Below, piece by piece: positions 1 through 11,000 of a stretch of 64,000 nucleotides of DNA. Each line of letters begins with the position of its first letter. Position 1 is the stretch's first letter. Made by a program: the position numbers and the translations under genes. The DNA is from Inhella inkyongensis. GTDB taxonomy: Bacteria; Pseudomonadota; Gammaproteobacteria; Burkholderiales; Burkholderiaceae_C. The notes under the pieces were generated by a model, which was not told the origin of the DNA, ran no database searches, and saw nothing but the letters and a program-made list of their open reading frames with translations. The stretch is from positions 1,426,001 to 1,490,000 of the forward strand of contig NZ_CP040709.1 in assembly GCF_005952805.1 (NCBI RefSeq), written 5' to 3'.

Positions 1-1
1 C

Positions 2-2551
2 TTTCTGGGCAACCGCTGGGCCGAGCTGGATCCACTCAAGCGTCAAGAGCGCCCGAAGATCCCCGAGCTGGAGCCTGCGTTCTACGACCTGTCCGAAGCG
101 GACATGGATCTGACCTTCTCGGCCGCCAATACCTATTTCGGTGGCGAGACGATGTCCCTGCGCGCCATTCACCAGGCGCTGCGTGAAACCTATTGCGGCA
201 GCATTGGCGCCGAATTCATGCACTGCACGGACCCCGGCGAGAAGCGCTGGTGGCAGGAGCGCCTGGAGAAGGCCCGTGGCCGGCCCAGCTTCAGCGCTGA
301 GAAGAAGAAGGCGATCCTGGAGCGCCTGACGGCGGCCGAGGGCCTGGAGCGCTATCTGCACACCAAGTACGTGGGCCAGAAGCGCTTCTCGCTGGAAGGG
401 GGCGAGAGTTTCATCGCCGCAATGGACGAGCTGATCCGCCGCGCCGGCGAAAACGGGGTGCAGGAGATCGTCATCGGCATGGCCCACCGTGGCCGCCTGA
501 ACGTGTTGGTGAACACGCTGGGCAAGATGCCCGCCGAGCTGTTTGCCGAGTTTGAGGGCAAGAAGGACATCGACCTGCCCGCCGGCGACGTGAAGTACCA
601 CCAGGGCTTCAGCTCTGATGTGTCCACCCCCGGCGGCCCGGTGCATCTTTCGCTGGCCTTTAACCCCTCGCATCTGGAAATCGTCAACCCGGTGGTGGAG
701 GGCAGCGTGCGCGCCCGCCAGGACCGCCGTGGCGACAAGGAGGGTCGCCAAGTCATGCCGGTGCTGGTGCACGGCGATGCGGCTTTCGGCGGCCAGGGTG
801 TGGTGCAAGAAACCTTGTGCATGGCCCAGACGCGCGGCTACAAGACCGGCGGCACGGTGCACATCGTCATCAACAACCAGATCGGCTTCACCACCAGCGA
901 TCCGCGCGACCTGCGCTCGACCACCTACTGCAGCGATGTGGTGAAGATGATCGAGGCCCCGGTGCTGCATGTGAATGGCGACGACCCCGAGGCTGTGGTC
1001 TGGGCCATGCAACTGGCCATGGACTACCGCGCCGAGTACCGCAAGGACGTGGTGCTGGACATTGTTTGCTTCCGCAAGCTGGGCCACAACGAGCAGGACA
1101 CCCCGGCTCTGACCCAGCCGCTGATGTACAAGAAGATCGCGGCTCACCCCGGCACCCGCAAGGTCTATGGCGACAAGCTGGTGGCGCAGGGCGCCCTGGC
1201 CGCTGATGGCCCTGATGAGATGGTCAAGGCCTACCGCGCCGCGATGGACGAAGGCCGTCACACCGTGGATCCGGTGCTGACCAACTTCAAGAGCAAGTAC
1301 GCCACCGACTGGTCGCCCTTCCTGGGCAAGAAGTGGACGGACAACTGCGACACCGCCATCCCCAGCGCCGAGTGGAAGCGCCTGAGCGAAAAACTCACCA
1401 CCCTGCCCAAGGACTTCGCAGCCCATTCCCTGGTGGCCAAGGTCTATGCCGACCGCGCCGCGATGGCCAAGGGCGACATCAATGTGGACTGGGGCATGGG
1501 CGAGGCCATGGCTTTCGCTTCGCTGGTGGCCTCGGGCTATCCGGTGCGCCTCTCGGGCGAGGACTGTGGTCGCGGCACCTTCACGCACCGCCACTCGGTG
1601 CTGCACGACCAGCAGCGCACCAACTGGGATGACGGCACCTACATCCCGCTGCAGAACGTGGCCGAGGGCCAGGCCAGCTTCACCGTCATCGATTCCATCC
1701 TTAGCGAGGAAGCGGTGCTGGGCTTCGAGTACGGCTATGCCGCCGCCGAGCCCAACACGCTGACGATCTGGGAAGCGCAGTTCGGCGATTTCGTCAACGG
1801 CGCCCAGGTGGTGATCGACCAATTCATCGCCAGCGGCGAAGTGAAGTGGGGCCGCGCCAATGGCCTGACCATGATGCTGCCGCACGGCTATGAGGGCCAG
1901 GGCCCCGAGCACAGCTCGGCTCGCCTGGAGCGCTTCATGCAGCTGGCCGCGGACAACAACATGCAGATCGTGCAGCCCACCACGGCCAGCCAGATCTTCC
2001 ATGTGCTGCGCCGCCAGATGCTGCGCATGTTCAGGAAGCCCCTGGTCATCATGACGCCCAAGAGCTTGCTGCGTGCCAAGGACGCCACCAGCCCGCTGAT
2101 CGAATTCACCAAGGGTGAATTCAAGACTGTGATCGGCGAGGTGGATGCCTCCATCAAGGCCGACAAGGTCAAGCGCGTGGTGGTCTGCTCGGGCAAGGTG
2201 GTCTACGACCTGCACAAGAAGCGCGAGGAGAAGAAGGCCGACGACGTGGCCATCGTGCGCGTCGAGCAGCTCTACCCCTTCCCGCACAAGGCCTTCGCTG
2301 CCGAGCTGAAGAAATATCCGAGCGCCACGGAATTGGTGTGGTGCCAGGACGAGCCGCAAAACCAGGGCGCCTGGTTCTTTGTGCAGCACTATGTGCACGA
2401 GAACATGGCCGAGGGCCAGAAGCTCGGTTACGCCGGTCGTCCGGCCAGCGCCAGCCCGGCCTGCGGCTACGCCAGCCTGCACCAGGAGCAGCAAAAGGCC
2501 CTGCTGGATCAGGCCTTCGCCAAGCTCAAGGGCTTTGTCCTCACAAAGTAA
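2..2551 (+). CDS. sucA: 2-oxoglutarate dehydrogenase E1 component, 5' end cut by window
   Basis: This is the thiamine-diphosphate decarboxylase subunit of the 2-oxoglutarate dehydrogenase complex, which turns 2-oxoglutarate into a succinyl group on the lipoyl arm of E2. The frame is open from base 2, so the gene enters from the left; 849 codons are present, and the family is usually about 930-960 residues, so roughly 100 N-terminal residues lie outside. Visible hallmarks are the E1 segments VIGMAHRGRLNVL, HGDAAFGGQG (thiamine diphosphate/Mg region), RKLGHNEQD, and C-terminal LYPFPHKA and WCQDEPQNQG. sucB follows after 100 bases and lpdA further on, the usual odh operon order. An in-frame ATG at base 104 is internal to conserved E1 sequence and is not the start. 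Confidence 0.97.
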   Translation, partial: FLGNRWAELDPLKRQERPKIPELEPAFYDLSEADMDLTFSAANTYFGGETMSLRAIHQALRETYCGSIGAEFMHCTDPGEKRWWQERLEKARGRPSFSAEKKKAILERLTAAEGLERYLHTKYVGQKRFSLEGGESFIAAMDELIRRAGENGVQEIVIGMAHRGRLNVLVNTLGKMPAELFAEFEGKKDIDLPAGDVKYHQGFSSDVSTPGGPVHLSLAFNPSHLEIVNPVVEGSVRARQDRRGDKEGRQVMPVLVHGDAAFGGQGVVQETLCMAQTRGYKTGGTVHIVINNQIGFTTSDPRDLRSTTYCSDVVKMIEAPVLHVNGDDPEAVVWAMQLAMDYRAEYRKDVVLDIVCFRKLGHNEQDTPALTQPLMYKKIAAHPGTRKVYGDKLVAQGALAADGPDEMVKAYRAAMDEGRHTVDPVLTNFKSKYATDWSPFLGKKWTDNCDTAIPSAEWKRLSEKLTTLPKDFAAHSLVAKVYADRAAMAKGDINVDWGMGEAMAFASLVASGYPVRLSGEDCGRGTFTHRHSVLHDQQRTNWDDGTYIPLQNVAEGQASFTVIDSILSEEAVLGFEYGYAAAEPNTLTIWEAQFGDFVNGAQVVIDQFIASGEVKWGRANGLTMMLPHGYEGQGPEHSSARLERFMQLAADNNMQIVQPTTASQIFHVLRRQMLRMFRKPLVIMTPKSLLRAKDATSPLIEFTKGEFKTVIGEVDASIKADKVKRVVVCSGKVVYDLHKKREEKKADDVAIVRVEQLYPFPHKAFAAELKKYPSATELVWCQDEPQNQGAWFFVQHYVHENMAEGQKLGYAGRPASASPACGYASLHQEQQKALLDQAFAKLKGFVLTK

Positions 2552-2583
2552 GTTAAAGCGGACGGCTTCGCCGCCGCTTTAAC
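2552..2583 (+). other. Perfect inverted repeat between sucA and sucB
   Basis: GTTAAAGCGG (2552-2561) is perfectly repeated in inverse as CCGCTTTAAC (2574-2583). The interior CGGC-TTC-GCCG extends the hairpin to 14 pairs with one bulged A. It starts at the base after the sucA stop. No U-tract follows, so it looks less like a classical terminator than an mRNA 3'-end stabiliser, processing site or partial attenuator that could set E1 versus E2 amounts. The function is inferred. Confidence 0.6.
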
Positions 2584-2651
2584 TCTGCGCAGTGGAACGG
2601 ACCTCCTGGGCCGTTCACCGCGCAGGAACGAAACAGAAAGTAGAGACCAAC

Positions 2652-3902
<1,251 letters not shown>

Positions 3903-4009
3903 GTTTGCGACTGCTCCGAGTCGCCTGATGCGAAATGCGCCTTCGCTCGGCTAGGGCGCACAATTTGCCGGTGTTTTCTTCTTCCTCCCCCCTCCTCTCA
4001 AGGATTGAA

Positions 4010-4540
4010 ATGGGTTTCCGCTTTACTTGCTTGGCTATTGTGGTGCTTCTGTTGAGTGGTTGCGCTGGGCAATTTGTCCAGCCCACTAGTGGCCCCACCG
4101 CAAAATTGCGTATCAAGCCAGATGGTCAGGTGGCATTCACATGGATTCACACCTTTGAAAAGGCGAATTGCGAGACTCCGCTTTGGTTCGGCATGATGGG
4201 CGGAGGGGGTGGACCAACTCCAGCGCATCAGCCGAAAGGCATGCTTGATAGTGCAAAACAGGCTGATCCCAATGTGGTGGAAATGGTCATTCCTGCCAAA
4301 GCCACACAACTCTTATTTACTCAGCACGGACCTCATACGGGTGGCGTTGTGAGGTCTTGTTCGCTTGCACTTAATTTCATGGCAAAGGAAGGCGGCGAGT
4401 ATGAAATTGCATACGGGTTTGACTCCGCGCACTGCTTTGCCTCAGTAAGCTCTTTGAATTTGGCGGGCGATCGCGTTGTCCGAACACGAGTCGATGATGC
4501 AACTCAGCAAGTGGGGCGCTGTATTCCCTATAAATTCTAA
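4010..4540 (+). CDS. Putative lipoprotein of unknown function inside the odh operon
   Basis: A 176-residue protein with a typical lipoprotein signal: MGFRF, a hydrophobic stretch, then LLSGC (Cys about residue 19), predicting lipidation and export. AAGGA six bases upstream supports this ATG; an in-frame ATG at 3935 would bury the signal peptide. Five further Cys occur in the mature part (in ANCET, VRSCS, AHCFA and VGRCI among others), so disulfides are possible. I do not recognise a domain. Base composition differs from its neighbours: two hand-counted 60-base stretches here are 50 and 55% GC against 72% in a stretch of lpdA. It lies between sucB and lpdA on the same strand, so it is probably read through with them, yet an envelope lipoprotein has no evident role in that complex. 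It may be a later insertion. Confidence 0.8.
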   Translation: MGFRFTCLAIVVLLLSGCAGQFVQPTSGPTAKLRIKPDGQVAFTWIHTFEKANCETPLWFGMMGGGGGPTPAHQPKGMLDSAKQADPNVVEMVIPAKATQLLFTQHGPHTGGVVRSCSLALNFMAKEGGEYEIAYGFDSAHCFASVSSLNLAGDRVVRTRVDDATQQVGRCIPYKF

Positions 4541-4589
4541 ACCTGCTGGACTGTGAATCAGTTTCGCGGAATTAAACATAGGATCTGAA

Positions 4590-6008
<1,419 letters not shown>

Positions 6009-6012
6009 TGAA

Positions 6013-6085
6013 TATGGCCCCCAGTCTCCCTGCGGTCGCCACCCCCCGAGGGGGCGCTCGCAGGCTTGGGGCGGCCCTGCGCCCG
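6013..6085 (+). repeat. GC-rich REP-like intergenic element between lpdA and zapE
   Basis: The 79-base gap holds a C/G-rich stretch centred on CCCCC-GA-GGGGG (6043-6054), followed by GCGCTCGCAGGCTTGGGGCG. From memory, closely similar elements are scattered between genes in Rubrivivax/Leptothrix/Comamonadaceae genomes; I see only this copy in the window. It could act as a processing or termination hairpin downstream of lpdA. The family assignment is a recollection, not a search result. Confidence 0.4.
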
Positions 6086-6087
6086 CG

Positions 6088-7185
6088 ATGACGACCACTT
6101 CCGCCTACCAGGCGGAGCTGCAAAGCCGGGGATTTCAGGCCGATGAAGCGCAGCTTCTCGGCCTGGCCGCGCTGCAGCGCTGCGAGGACGACTGGCTGGC
6201 CTACAAGGCGCGGCGCAGCAATGCGGTGACAAAGCTCTTGGTTAAACCCCCGATTCCGCGCGGGGTCTACCTGTACGGTGGCGTCGGCCGGGGCAAGAGC
6301 TTCCTGATGGACAGCTTCTTCCACGCCGTGCCTTTGAGCCGCAAGGTGCGCCTGCACTTTCACGAGTTCATGCGCGAGGTGCATCGCGATCTGCATGAGC
6401 TCAAGGGCATTGCCGACCCGATTGACGAGTTGTGCCGGCGCATGGCGCGGCGCTACCGCCTGATCTGTTTCGACGAGTTCCACATCGCCGATGTGACCGA
6501 CGCGATGATCTTGCTGCGCCTGCTCGAGGGCCTGCAGAAGCACCGCATCGGCATGGTGACGACCAGCAACTTCCATCCCGAGGGGCTTTATCCCAACGGA
6601 CTGCATCGTGACCGCATCCTGCCCGCCATCGCGCTGCTCAAATCGACGATGGACATCGTCAATGTGGATGCCGGCATCGACTACCGCCGCCGCACGCTCA
6701 CCGACGCAAAGGTCTACCACTGTCCCCTGAGCCCCCAGGCCGAGGCGGCGATGACCCAGCTCTTCGGCCAGTTGGCCGAGGCGCACGACGAGGACCCGCT
6801 GCTGCACATCGAGCACCGCGAGATCCGCGCCCGCCGCCGCGCCGGCGGGGTGGTGTGGTTCGATTTCGCCACGCTCTGCGGTGGGCCGCGTTCGCAGAAC
6901 GACTACCTGGAATTGGCCACCCAGTTCCACACGGTGTTTCTGTCCGAGGTGCCCGAAATGCCGGTGAGGCTGGCCAGCGAGGCGCGCCGTTTCACCTGGC
7001 TGGTGGACGTGCTGTACGACCGCAAGGTCAAGTTGGTGATCAGCGCGGCGGTGGAGCCCGAGGCGCTCTATACCGAGGGGCCCCTGGCGCATGAGTTCGT
7101 GCGCACGGTGAGCCGATTGCGCGGAATGCAATCGGCCGAGTACCTGAGCGAGGCTCGCCGCGAGGTGGACACCCAGTTGACCTGA
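6088..7185 (+). CDS. zapE: ZapE/AFG1-family cell-division ATPase
   Basis: A 365-residue AAA+-like P-loop ATPase of the AFG1/ZapE family. In E. coli ZapE associates with the divisome and modulates FtsZ ring stability. The Walker A motif is GGVGRGKS (64-71), Walker B is LICFDEF (D129, E130), and family motifs HEFMREVH and MVTTSNFHPEGLY are present; the length matches. The position directly after lpdA is common in Burkholderiales. No clear Shine-Dalgarno is visible, since the REP-like GC-rich element runs up to the ATG; the start is chosen because the N-terminus fits the family. Confidence 0.93.
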   Translation: MTTTSAYQAELQSRGFQADEAQLLGLAALQRCEDDWLAYKARRSNAVTKLLVKPPIPRGVYLYGGVGRGKSFLMDSFFHAVPLSRKVRLHFHEFMREVHRDLHELKGIADPIDELCRRMARRYRLICFDEFHIADVTDAMILLRLLEGLQKHRIGMVTTSNFHPEGLYPNGLHRDRILPAIALLKSTMDIVNVDAGIDYRRRTLTDAKVYHCPLSPQAEAAMTQLFGQLAEAHDEDPLLHIEHREIRARRRAGGVVWFDFATLCGGPRSQNDYLELATQFHTVFLSEVPEMPVRLASEARRFTWLVDVLYDRKVKLVISAAVEPEALYTEGPLAHEFVRTVSRLRGMQSAEYLSEARREVDTQLT

Positions 7186-7343
7186 CCCCCGCGGCCTGAC
7201 CCCGTTCATCCGGGTTCGGTTGCAGTTCATGCACGGGAAATCGTCATTCGTCATCCAGGACTTGTGGCACCCCCGCGGCTTGGTGACACTGCTGGCATGG
7301 CGCAAAGACCCAGATGGGCGAGCCAAGCTAACTAGGGAAAACC

Positions 7344-7676
7344 ATGAGCACCATCAAATTCATTGCCCTCACCGCTGCGGCCCTGGCCCTGGCGTTGACG
7401 GCGCCCAAGGCCGAGTCCAGCGAATTGGTCAAGCTGGCCAAGCTGATCGTGACCGGCAAGCGCACGCCCACCCAGCTTGAGCCGGTCAAGCCGGCGGCGG
7501 CGGTTCAGCCTGCGCCCACCAAGGCAGATGCGCCTGCGGTGGCGGAGCGCCCCTTGCCGGCGGCCCATGGCGAGGCCTTGGAGTTCAATGAACCTGTGAT
7601 CGTCCCGCGTCAGGACGTGCAGCCGCAGCGCGGTGAACGGGTCGGCTCCGCGCCGCCTCGACCCACGATGGGTTGA
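7344..7676 (+). CDS. Small exported protein, Pro/Ala-rich, unknown function
   Basis: A 110-residue protein with an N-terminal signal peptide (MSTIKF, hydrophobic Ala/Leu run, probable cleavage near residue 23). The mature part is low-complexity, rich in Pro, Ala, Lys and Glu, with no Cys and no recognised domain. AGGGAAAACC precedes the ATG, a usable ribosome site. It has 158 bases of upstream space, so it may be transcribed on its own, and it converges on the acetyltransferase gene with a bidirectional terminator between them. A periplasmic location is inferred from the signal peptide alone. Confidence 0.65.
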   Translation: MSTIKFIALTAAALALALTAPKAESSELVKLAKLIVTGKRTPTQLEPVKPAAAVQPAPTKADAPAVAERPLPAAHGEALEFNEPVIVPRQDVQPQRGERVGSAPPRPTMG

Positions 7677-7707
7677 ATCGACCGGAGCGACCGAAGTGCA
7701 TGAAAAA

Positions 7708-7725
7708 GGCCACCGCGAGGTGGCC
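7708..7725 (-). terminator. Intrinsic terminator of alaS-GNAT operon (possibly bidirectional)
   Basis: GGCCACC - GCGA - GGTGGCC forms a perfect 7-bp stem with a tetraloop. On the minus strand it is followed by TTTTTCATGC and starts 6 bases after the acetyltransferase stop. On the plus strand the tail is weaker (ATTGTTCATT), so it may also stop the convergent exported-protein gene. Confidence 0.8.
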
Positions 7726-7730
7726 ATTGT

Positions 7731-8267
7731 TCATTCTGGGCGGGGCCCTTGGGGCGGGCGGGGGTGCCAGCGCGCCATAGACAAAGTGTCCACATATCGA
7801 CCGTCGCGCAGGGCGTCGCCGCGATGCACCCCTTCAGTCACAAAACCGAGGCGCTCATAGAGCGCAATGGCGGGCGCGTTGTCCGTGTAAACGCCCAACT
7901 CCAGCCGCAACACGCCCAGCCAGTTGTCGGCCAGGTCGCATAGCGCCGTCAGCAGCGCCGAGCCGACGCCCTGGCGCTGGGCGTCAACGGCCACCGCAAC
8001 GCCCAGCGAGCGCACATGGGCACGCCGTGCGCCTCCCGGCACCGCGTGCAAGCCGGCATGGCCCAGCAGCACGCCGCCGCGTTCGGCCACCAGGATCCAA
8101 TCGGTGCTGCCCACCTGGGCTTGGGCCTCAATGCGCTGCCGCCACAGCGCCTCGGTGGGATAGGGGAGCTGTAGCAGGCCGCCGAAGACGGCCGGGTCCG
8201 CCACGATGCGCACGAAGCCGGGCGCATCGGTCGGCACGGCCCGACGGATGGTCAGCGTCCCCTTCAT
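7731..8267 (-). CDS. GNAT-family N-acetyltransferase
   Basis: A 178-residue single-domain GNAT fold: [17 protein letters not shown] N-terminus (here [14 protein letters not shown]), the acetyl-CoA-binding motif [10 protein letters not shown] about residues 105-115, and the C-terminal [13 protein letters not shown]. The substrate is not determinable from sequence. The ATG at 8267 overlaps the alaS stop in ATGA, so it is translationally coupled to alaS; an upstream in-frame ATG at 8285 would lie inside alaS and is less likely. A terminator follows directly. Coupling to alaS suggests a protein- or tRNA-related role, but that is only inference. Confidence 0.85.
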   Translation of the reverse strand: MKGTLTIRRAVPTDAPGFVRIVADPAVFGGLLQLPYPTEALWRQRIEAQAQVGSTDWILVAERGGVLLGHAGLHAVPGGARRAHVRSLGVAVAVDAQRQGVGSALLTALCDLADNWLGVLRLELGVYTDNAPAIALYERLGFVTEGVHRGDALRDGRYVDTLSMARWHPRPPQGPRPE

Positions 8268-10891
8268 GTGCGCTGGGCCACCCACCCCTGCACCGAGGCC
8301 AGCGCCGCAGGCAGCGCCGCCGGGTTGCTGCCGCCGGCCATGGCCATGTCGGGCTTGCCGCCGCCCTTGCCGCCCACTTGTGCGGCCACAAAGCTGACCA
8401 ACTCGCCCGCCTTCAAGCCCTTGGCCACCCAGTCCGCGGTGACGGCGGCGCCCAGCGAGACCTTCTCGCCATCGACGCTGGCCAGCACCAGCACGGCGCT
8501 CTTGAGCTTGTCACGCAGCTTGTCCAGCAGGCCGCGCAGGGTGGCAGCATCGGCGCCCTCGACCGCGACGGCCAGCAGCTTGAGACCGCCGACATCGATG
8601 GCCTGATCGGCCAGCGCATCGCCCTGGGCCGAGGCCAGCTTGCCCTTGAGCTGGGCCATGTCCTTGTCGAGCTGCTTGATGTGCTCCAGCAGGCCCTCGA
8701 CGCGCGTGGCCGCGTCCGCCGGCGCCACCTTCAGGCTGCTGGCGATCTGACCCAGGCGGGTCTCCAGGGTCTGCAAATAGGCCAGCGCGTTGGTGCCGGT
8801 GACGGCCTCGACGCGGCGGATGCCCGCCGCCACGGCGCCCTCGGCCACGATCTTGAACAGTCCGATGTCACCAGTGCGGCCCACATGGGTGCCGCCGCAC
8901 AGCTCCTTGCTGCTGCCGATGGAGAGCACGCGCACCGTTTCGCCGTATTTCTCTCCGAACAGCATCATGGCGCCGCTCTTCTGGGCGGCCTCCAACTCCA
9001 TCACCTCGGCGGCCGTGCTGGCGTTGGCCAGGATTTCGGCATTCACCAGGCGTTCGACCTCGGCGATCTGCTCGGCCGTCAGGGCCTGGCCGTGGGCGAA
9101 GTCAAAGCGCGTGCGCTCCGGCGAAACCAGCGAGCCCTTCTGTTGCACATGGGCGCCCAGCACTTCGCGCAGGGCCTTGTGCATCAGGTGGGTGGCGCTG
9201 TGGTTGCGCACGGTGTGGGAGCGGCTTTCGGCGTCCACGCGGGCCACCAGCTGGTCGCCCACGCGCAATCCGCCCTCGAGCACGCTGCCGTGGTGGCCGA
9301 ACACATCGGCCTGAATCTTCAGGGTGTCGTGCACCGCCACGCGGCTGGCGGCATTGCGCAGCTCGCCCCTGTCGCCGACCTGGCCGCCGCTCTCGGCGTA
9401 GAAGGGGGTGTGGTCGAGCACGATGACGGCGTCGTCGCCGGCCGCCACCTGCTGCACCGCAACACCATCCACATAGAGGGCGGTGATGCGGCTGGTCTCG
9501 CACACCAGGTGCTCGTAGCCGTGGAAGGCGGTGGCCACGCCCTCGTAGCTCAGGCCCTGGGCCATCTTGAACTTGCCGGCCTGGCGGGCGCGGGTCTTCT
9601 GCTCTTCCAGCAACTCGTTGAAGCGCGCCTCATCGACGGCCACGCCGCGCTCGCGGCAGACGTCGCCGGTCAGGTCGACCGGGAAGCCATAGGTGTCGTG
9701 CAGCTTGAAGGCGGTGTCGCCATCCACGCCCTGGCCGCCGGCCAAGGCAGCTTCCAGGATTTCCATGCCGTTGGCGATGGTGCGGAAGAAGCCGGTTTCC
9801 TCCTGCAGCAGCACCTCGGTCACGCGCTTCTCGGCGGCGCGCAGCTCGGGGTAGGCCTCGCCCATCTGTTCCACCAGGGCGGCCACCAGCTTGTGGAAGA
9901 AGGGGGCGCGCGCACCCAGCTTGTAGCCGTGGCGGATGGCGCGGCGGGCGATGCGGCGCAGCACATAGCCGCGCCCGGCATTGCCGGGGATCACGCCGTC
10001 GCAGATCGTGAAGCTGCAGGCGCGGATGTGGTCGGCAATGACCTTCAGGCTGGGGCTGTCCTTGTCACAGTCACCCGCACCGGCCTCGTCCACCGCCTTC
10101 TTGGCCGCTGCCAGCAGGGCCACAAACAGATCGATCTCGTAGTTCGAGTGCACATGCTGCAGCACGGCGGCCAAGCGCTCCAGGCCCATGCCGGTGTCCA
10201 CGCTGGGCTTGGGCAGCTTGTGCATCACACCGTCTTCGGTGCGGTTGAACTGCATGAAGACGTTGTTCCAGATCTCGATGTAGCGGTCGCCATCCTGTTC
10301 GGCGCTGCCCGGGGGGCCGCCGGCCACGTCCGGGCCGTGGTCGTAGAAGATCTCGGAGCAGGGGCCGCAGGGGCCGGTGTCGCCCATCATCCAGAAGTTG
10401 TCCGACTGGTAGCGGCCGCCCTTGTTGTCACCGATGCGCACGATGCGCTCGGCCGGCAGGCCGATGTCCTTCAACCAGATGTCGTAGGCCTCGTCGTCCT
10501 CGGCGTAGACGGTGGCCCAGAGTTTGTCGGCCGGCAGCTTGAAGTGGACGGTCAGCAGCTCCCAGGCAAAGGCGATGGCGTCTTTTTTGAAATAGTCGCC
10601 AAAGCTGAAGTTGCCCAGCATCTCGAAAAAGGTGTGGTGGCGCGCGGTGTAGCCGACGTTGTCCAGGTCGTTGTGCTTGCCACCGGCGCGGATGCACTTC
10701 TGGCTGGTGGTGGCGCGTTGGTAGGGGCGCTTGTCGAAGCCCAGGAACACGTCCTTGAACTGGTTCATCCCCGCATTGGTAAACAGCAAGGTCGGGTCAT
10801 CACCCGGCACCACGGGCGAGCTGGCCACCACGGCATGGCCCTTGGACTCAAAGAACTTCAAAAACGTGGCGCGGATGTCAGCGGCTTTCAT
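8264..10891 (-). CDS. alaS: Alanyl-tRNA synthetase
   Basis: Class II synthetase that charges tRNA-Ala, with its own editing domain. At 875 residues it matches the family. The N-terminus [19 protein letters not shown], the class II motif 2 region [16 protein letters not shown], the editing-site zinc ligands HSATHLMH and CGGTH, and the C-terminal C-Ala domain with [15 protein letters not shown] are all visible. It is divergent from the dehydrogenase gene across about 109 bases that must hold both promoters. Its stop overlaps the next gene's start. Confidence 0.98.
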   Translation of the reverse strand: MKAADIRATFLKFFESKGHAVVASSPVVPGDDPTLLFTNAGMNQFKDVFLGFDKRPYQRATTSQKCIRAGGKHNDLDNVGYTARHHTFFEMLGNFSFGDYFKKDAIAFAWELLTVHFKLPADKLWATVYAEDDEAYDIWLKDIGLPAERIVRIGDNKGGRYQSDNFWMMGDTGPCGPCSEIFYDHGPDVAGGPPGSAEQDGDRYIEIWNNVFMQFNRTEDGVMHKLPKPSVDTGMGLERLAAVLQHVHSNYEIDLFVALLAAAKKAVDEAGAGDCDKDSPSLKVIADHIRACSFTICDGVIPGNAGRGYVLRRIARRAIRHGYKLGARAPFFHKLVAALVEQMGEAYPELRAAEKRVTEVLLQEETGFFRTIANGMEILEAALAGGQGVDGDTAFKLHDTYGFPVDLTGDVCRERGVAVDEARFNELLEEQKTRARQAGKFKMAQGLSYEGVATAFHGYEHLVCETSRITALYVDGVAVQQVAAGDDAVIVLDHTPFYAESGGQVGDRGELRNAASRVAVHDTLKIQADVFGHHGSVLEGGLRVGDQLVARVDAESRSHTVRNHSATHLMHKALREVLGAHVQQKGSLVSPERTRFDFAHGQALTAEQIAEVERLVNAEILANASTAAEVMELEAAQKSGAMMLFGEKYGETVRVLSIGSSKELCGGTHVGRTGDIGLFKIVAEGAVAAGIRRVEAVTGTNALAYLQTLETRLGQIASSLKVAPADAATRVEGLLEHIKQLDKDMAQLKGKLASAQGDALADQAIDVGGLKLLAVAVEGADAATLRGLLDKLRDKLKSAVLVLASVDGEKVSLGAAVTADWVAKGLKAGELVSFVAAQVGGKGGGKPDMAMAGGSNPAALPAALASVQGWVAQRT

Positions 10892-11000
10892 GGCGCGGCG
10901 CGGCCCGGTCTAGGGGCCGATTCAAACGGTTGCAAAAGTAGTCGGTGCGAGTGGGCAGTGCGGGCAGCTAGAGTGTGTTTCCCCAACCGGAATGATCCCT

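Noticed and set aside
10992..11000. Upstream ATG as the start of the succinate-semialdehyde dehydrogenase
   Set aside because: It would add only Met-Ile-Pro; the ATG at 11001 fits family N-termini, though the difference is trivial.
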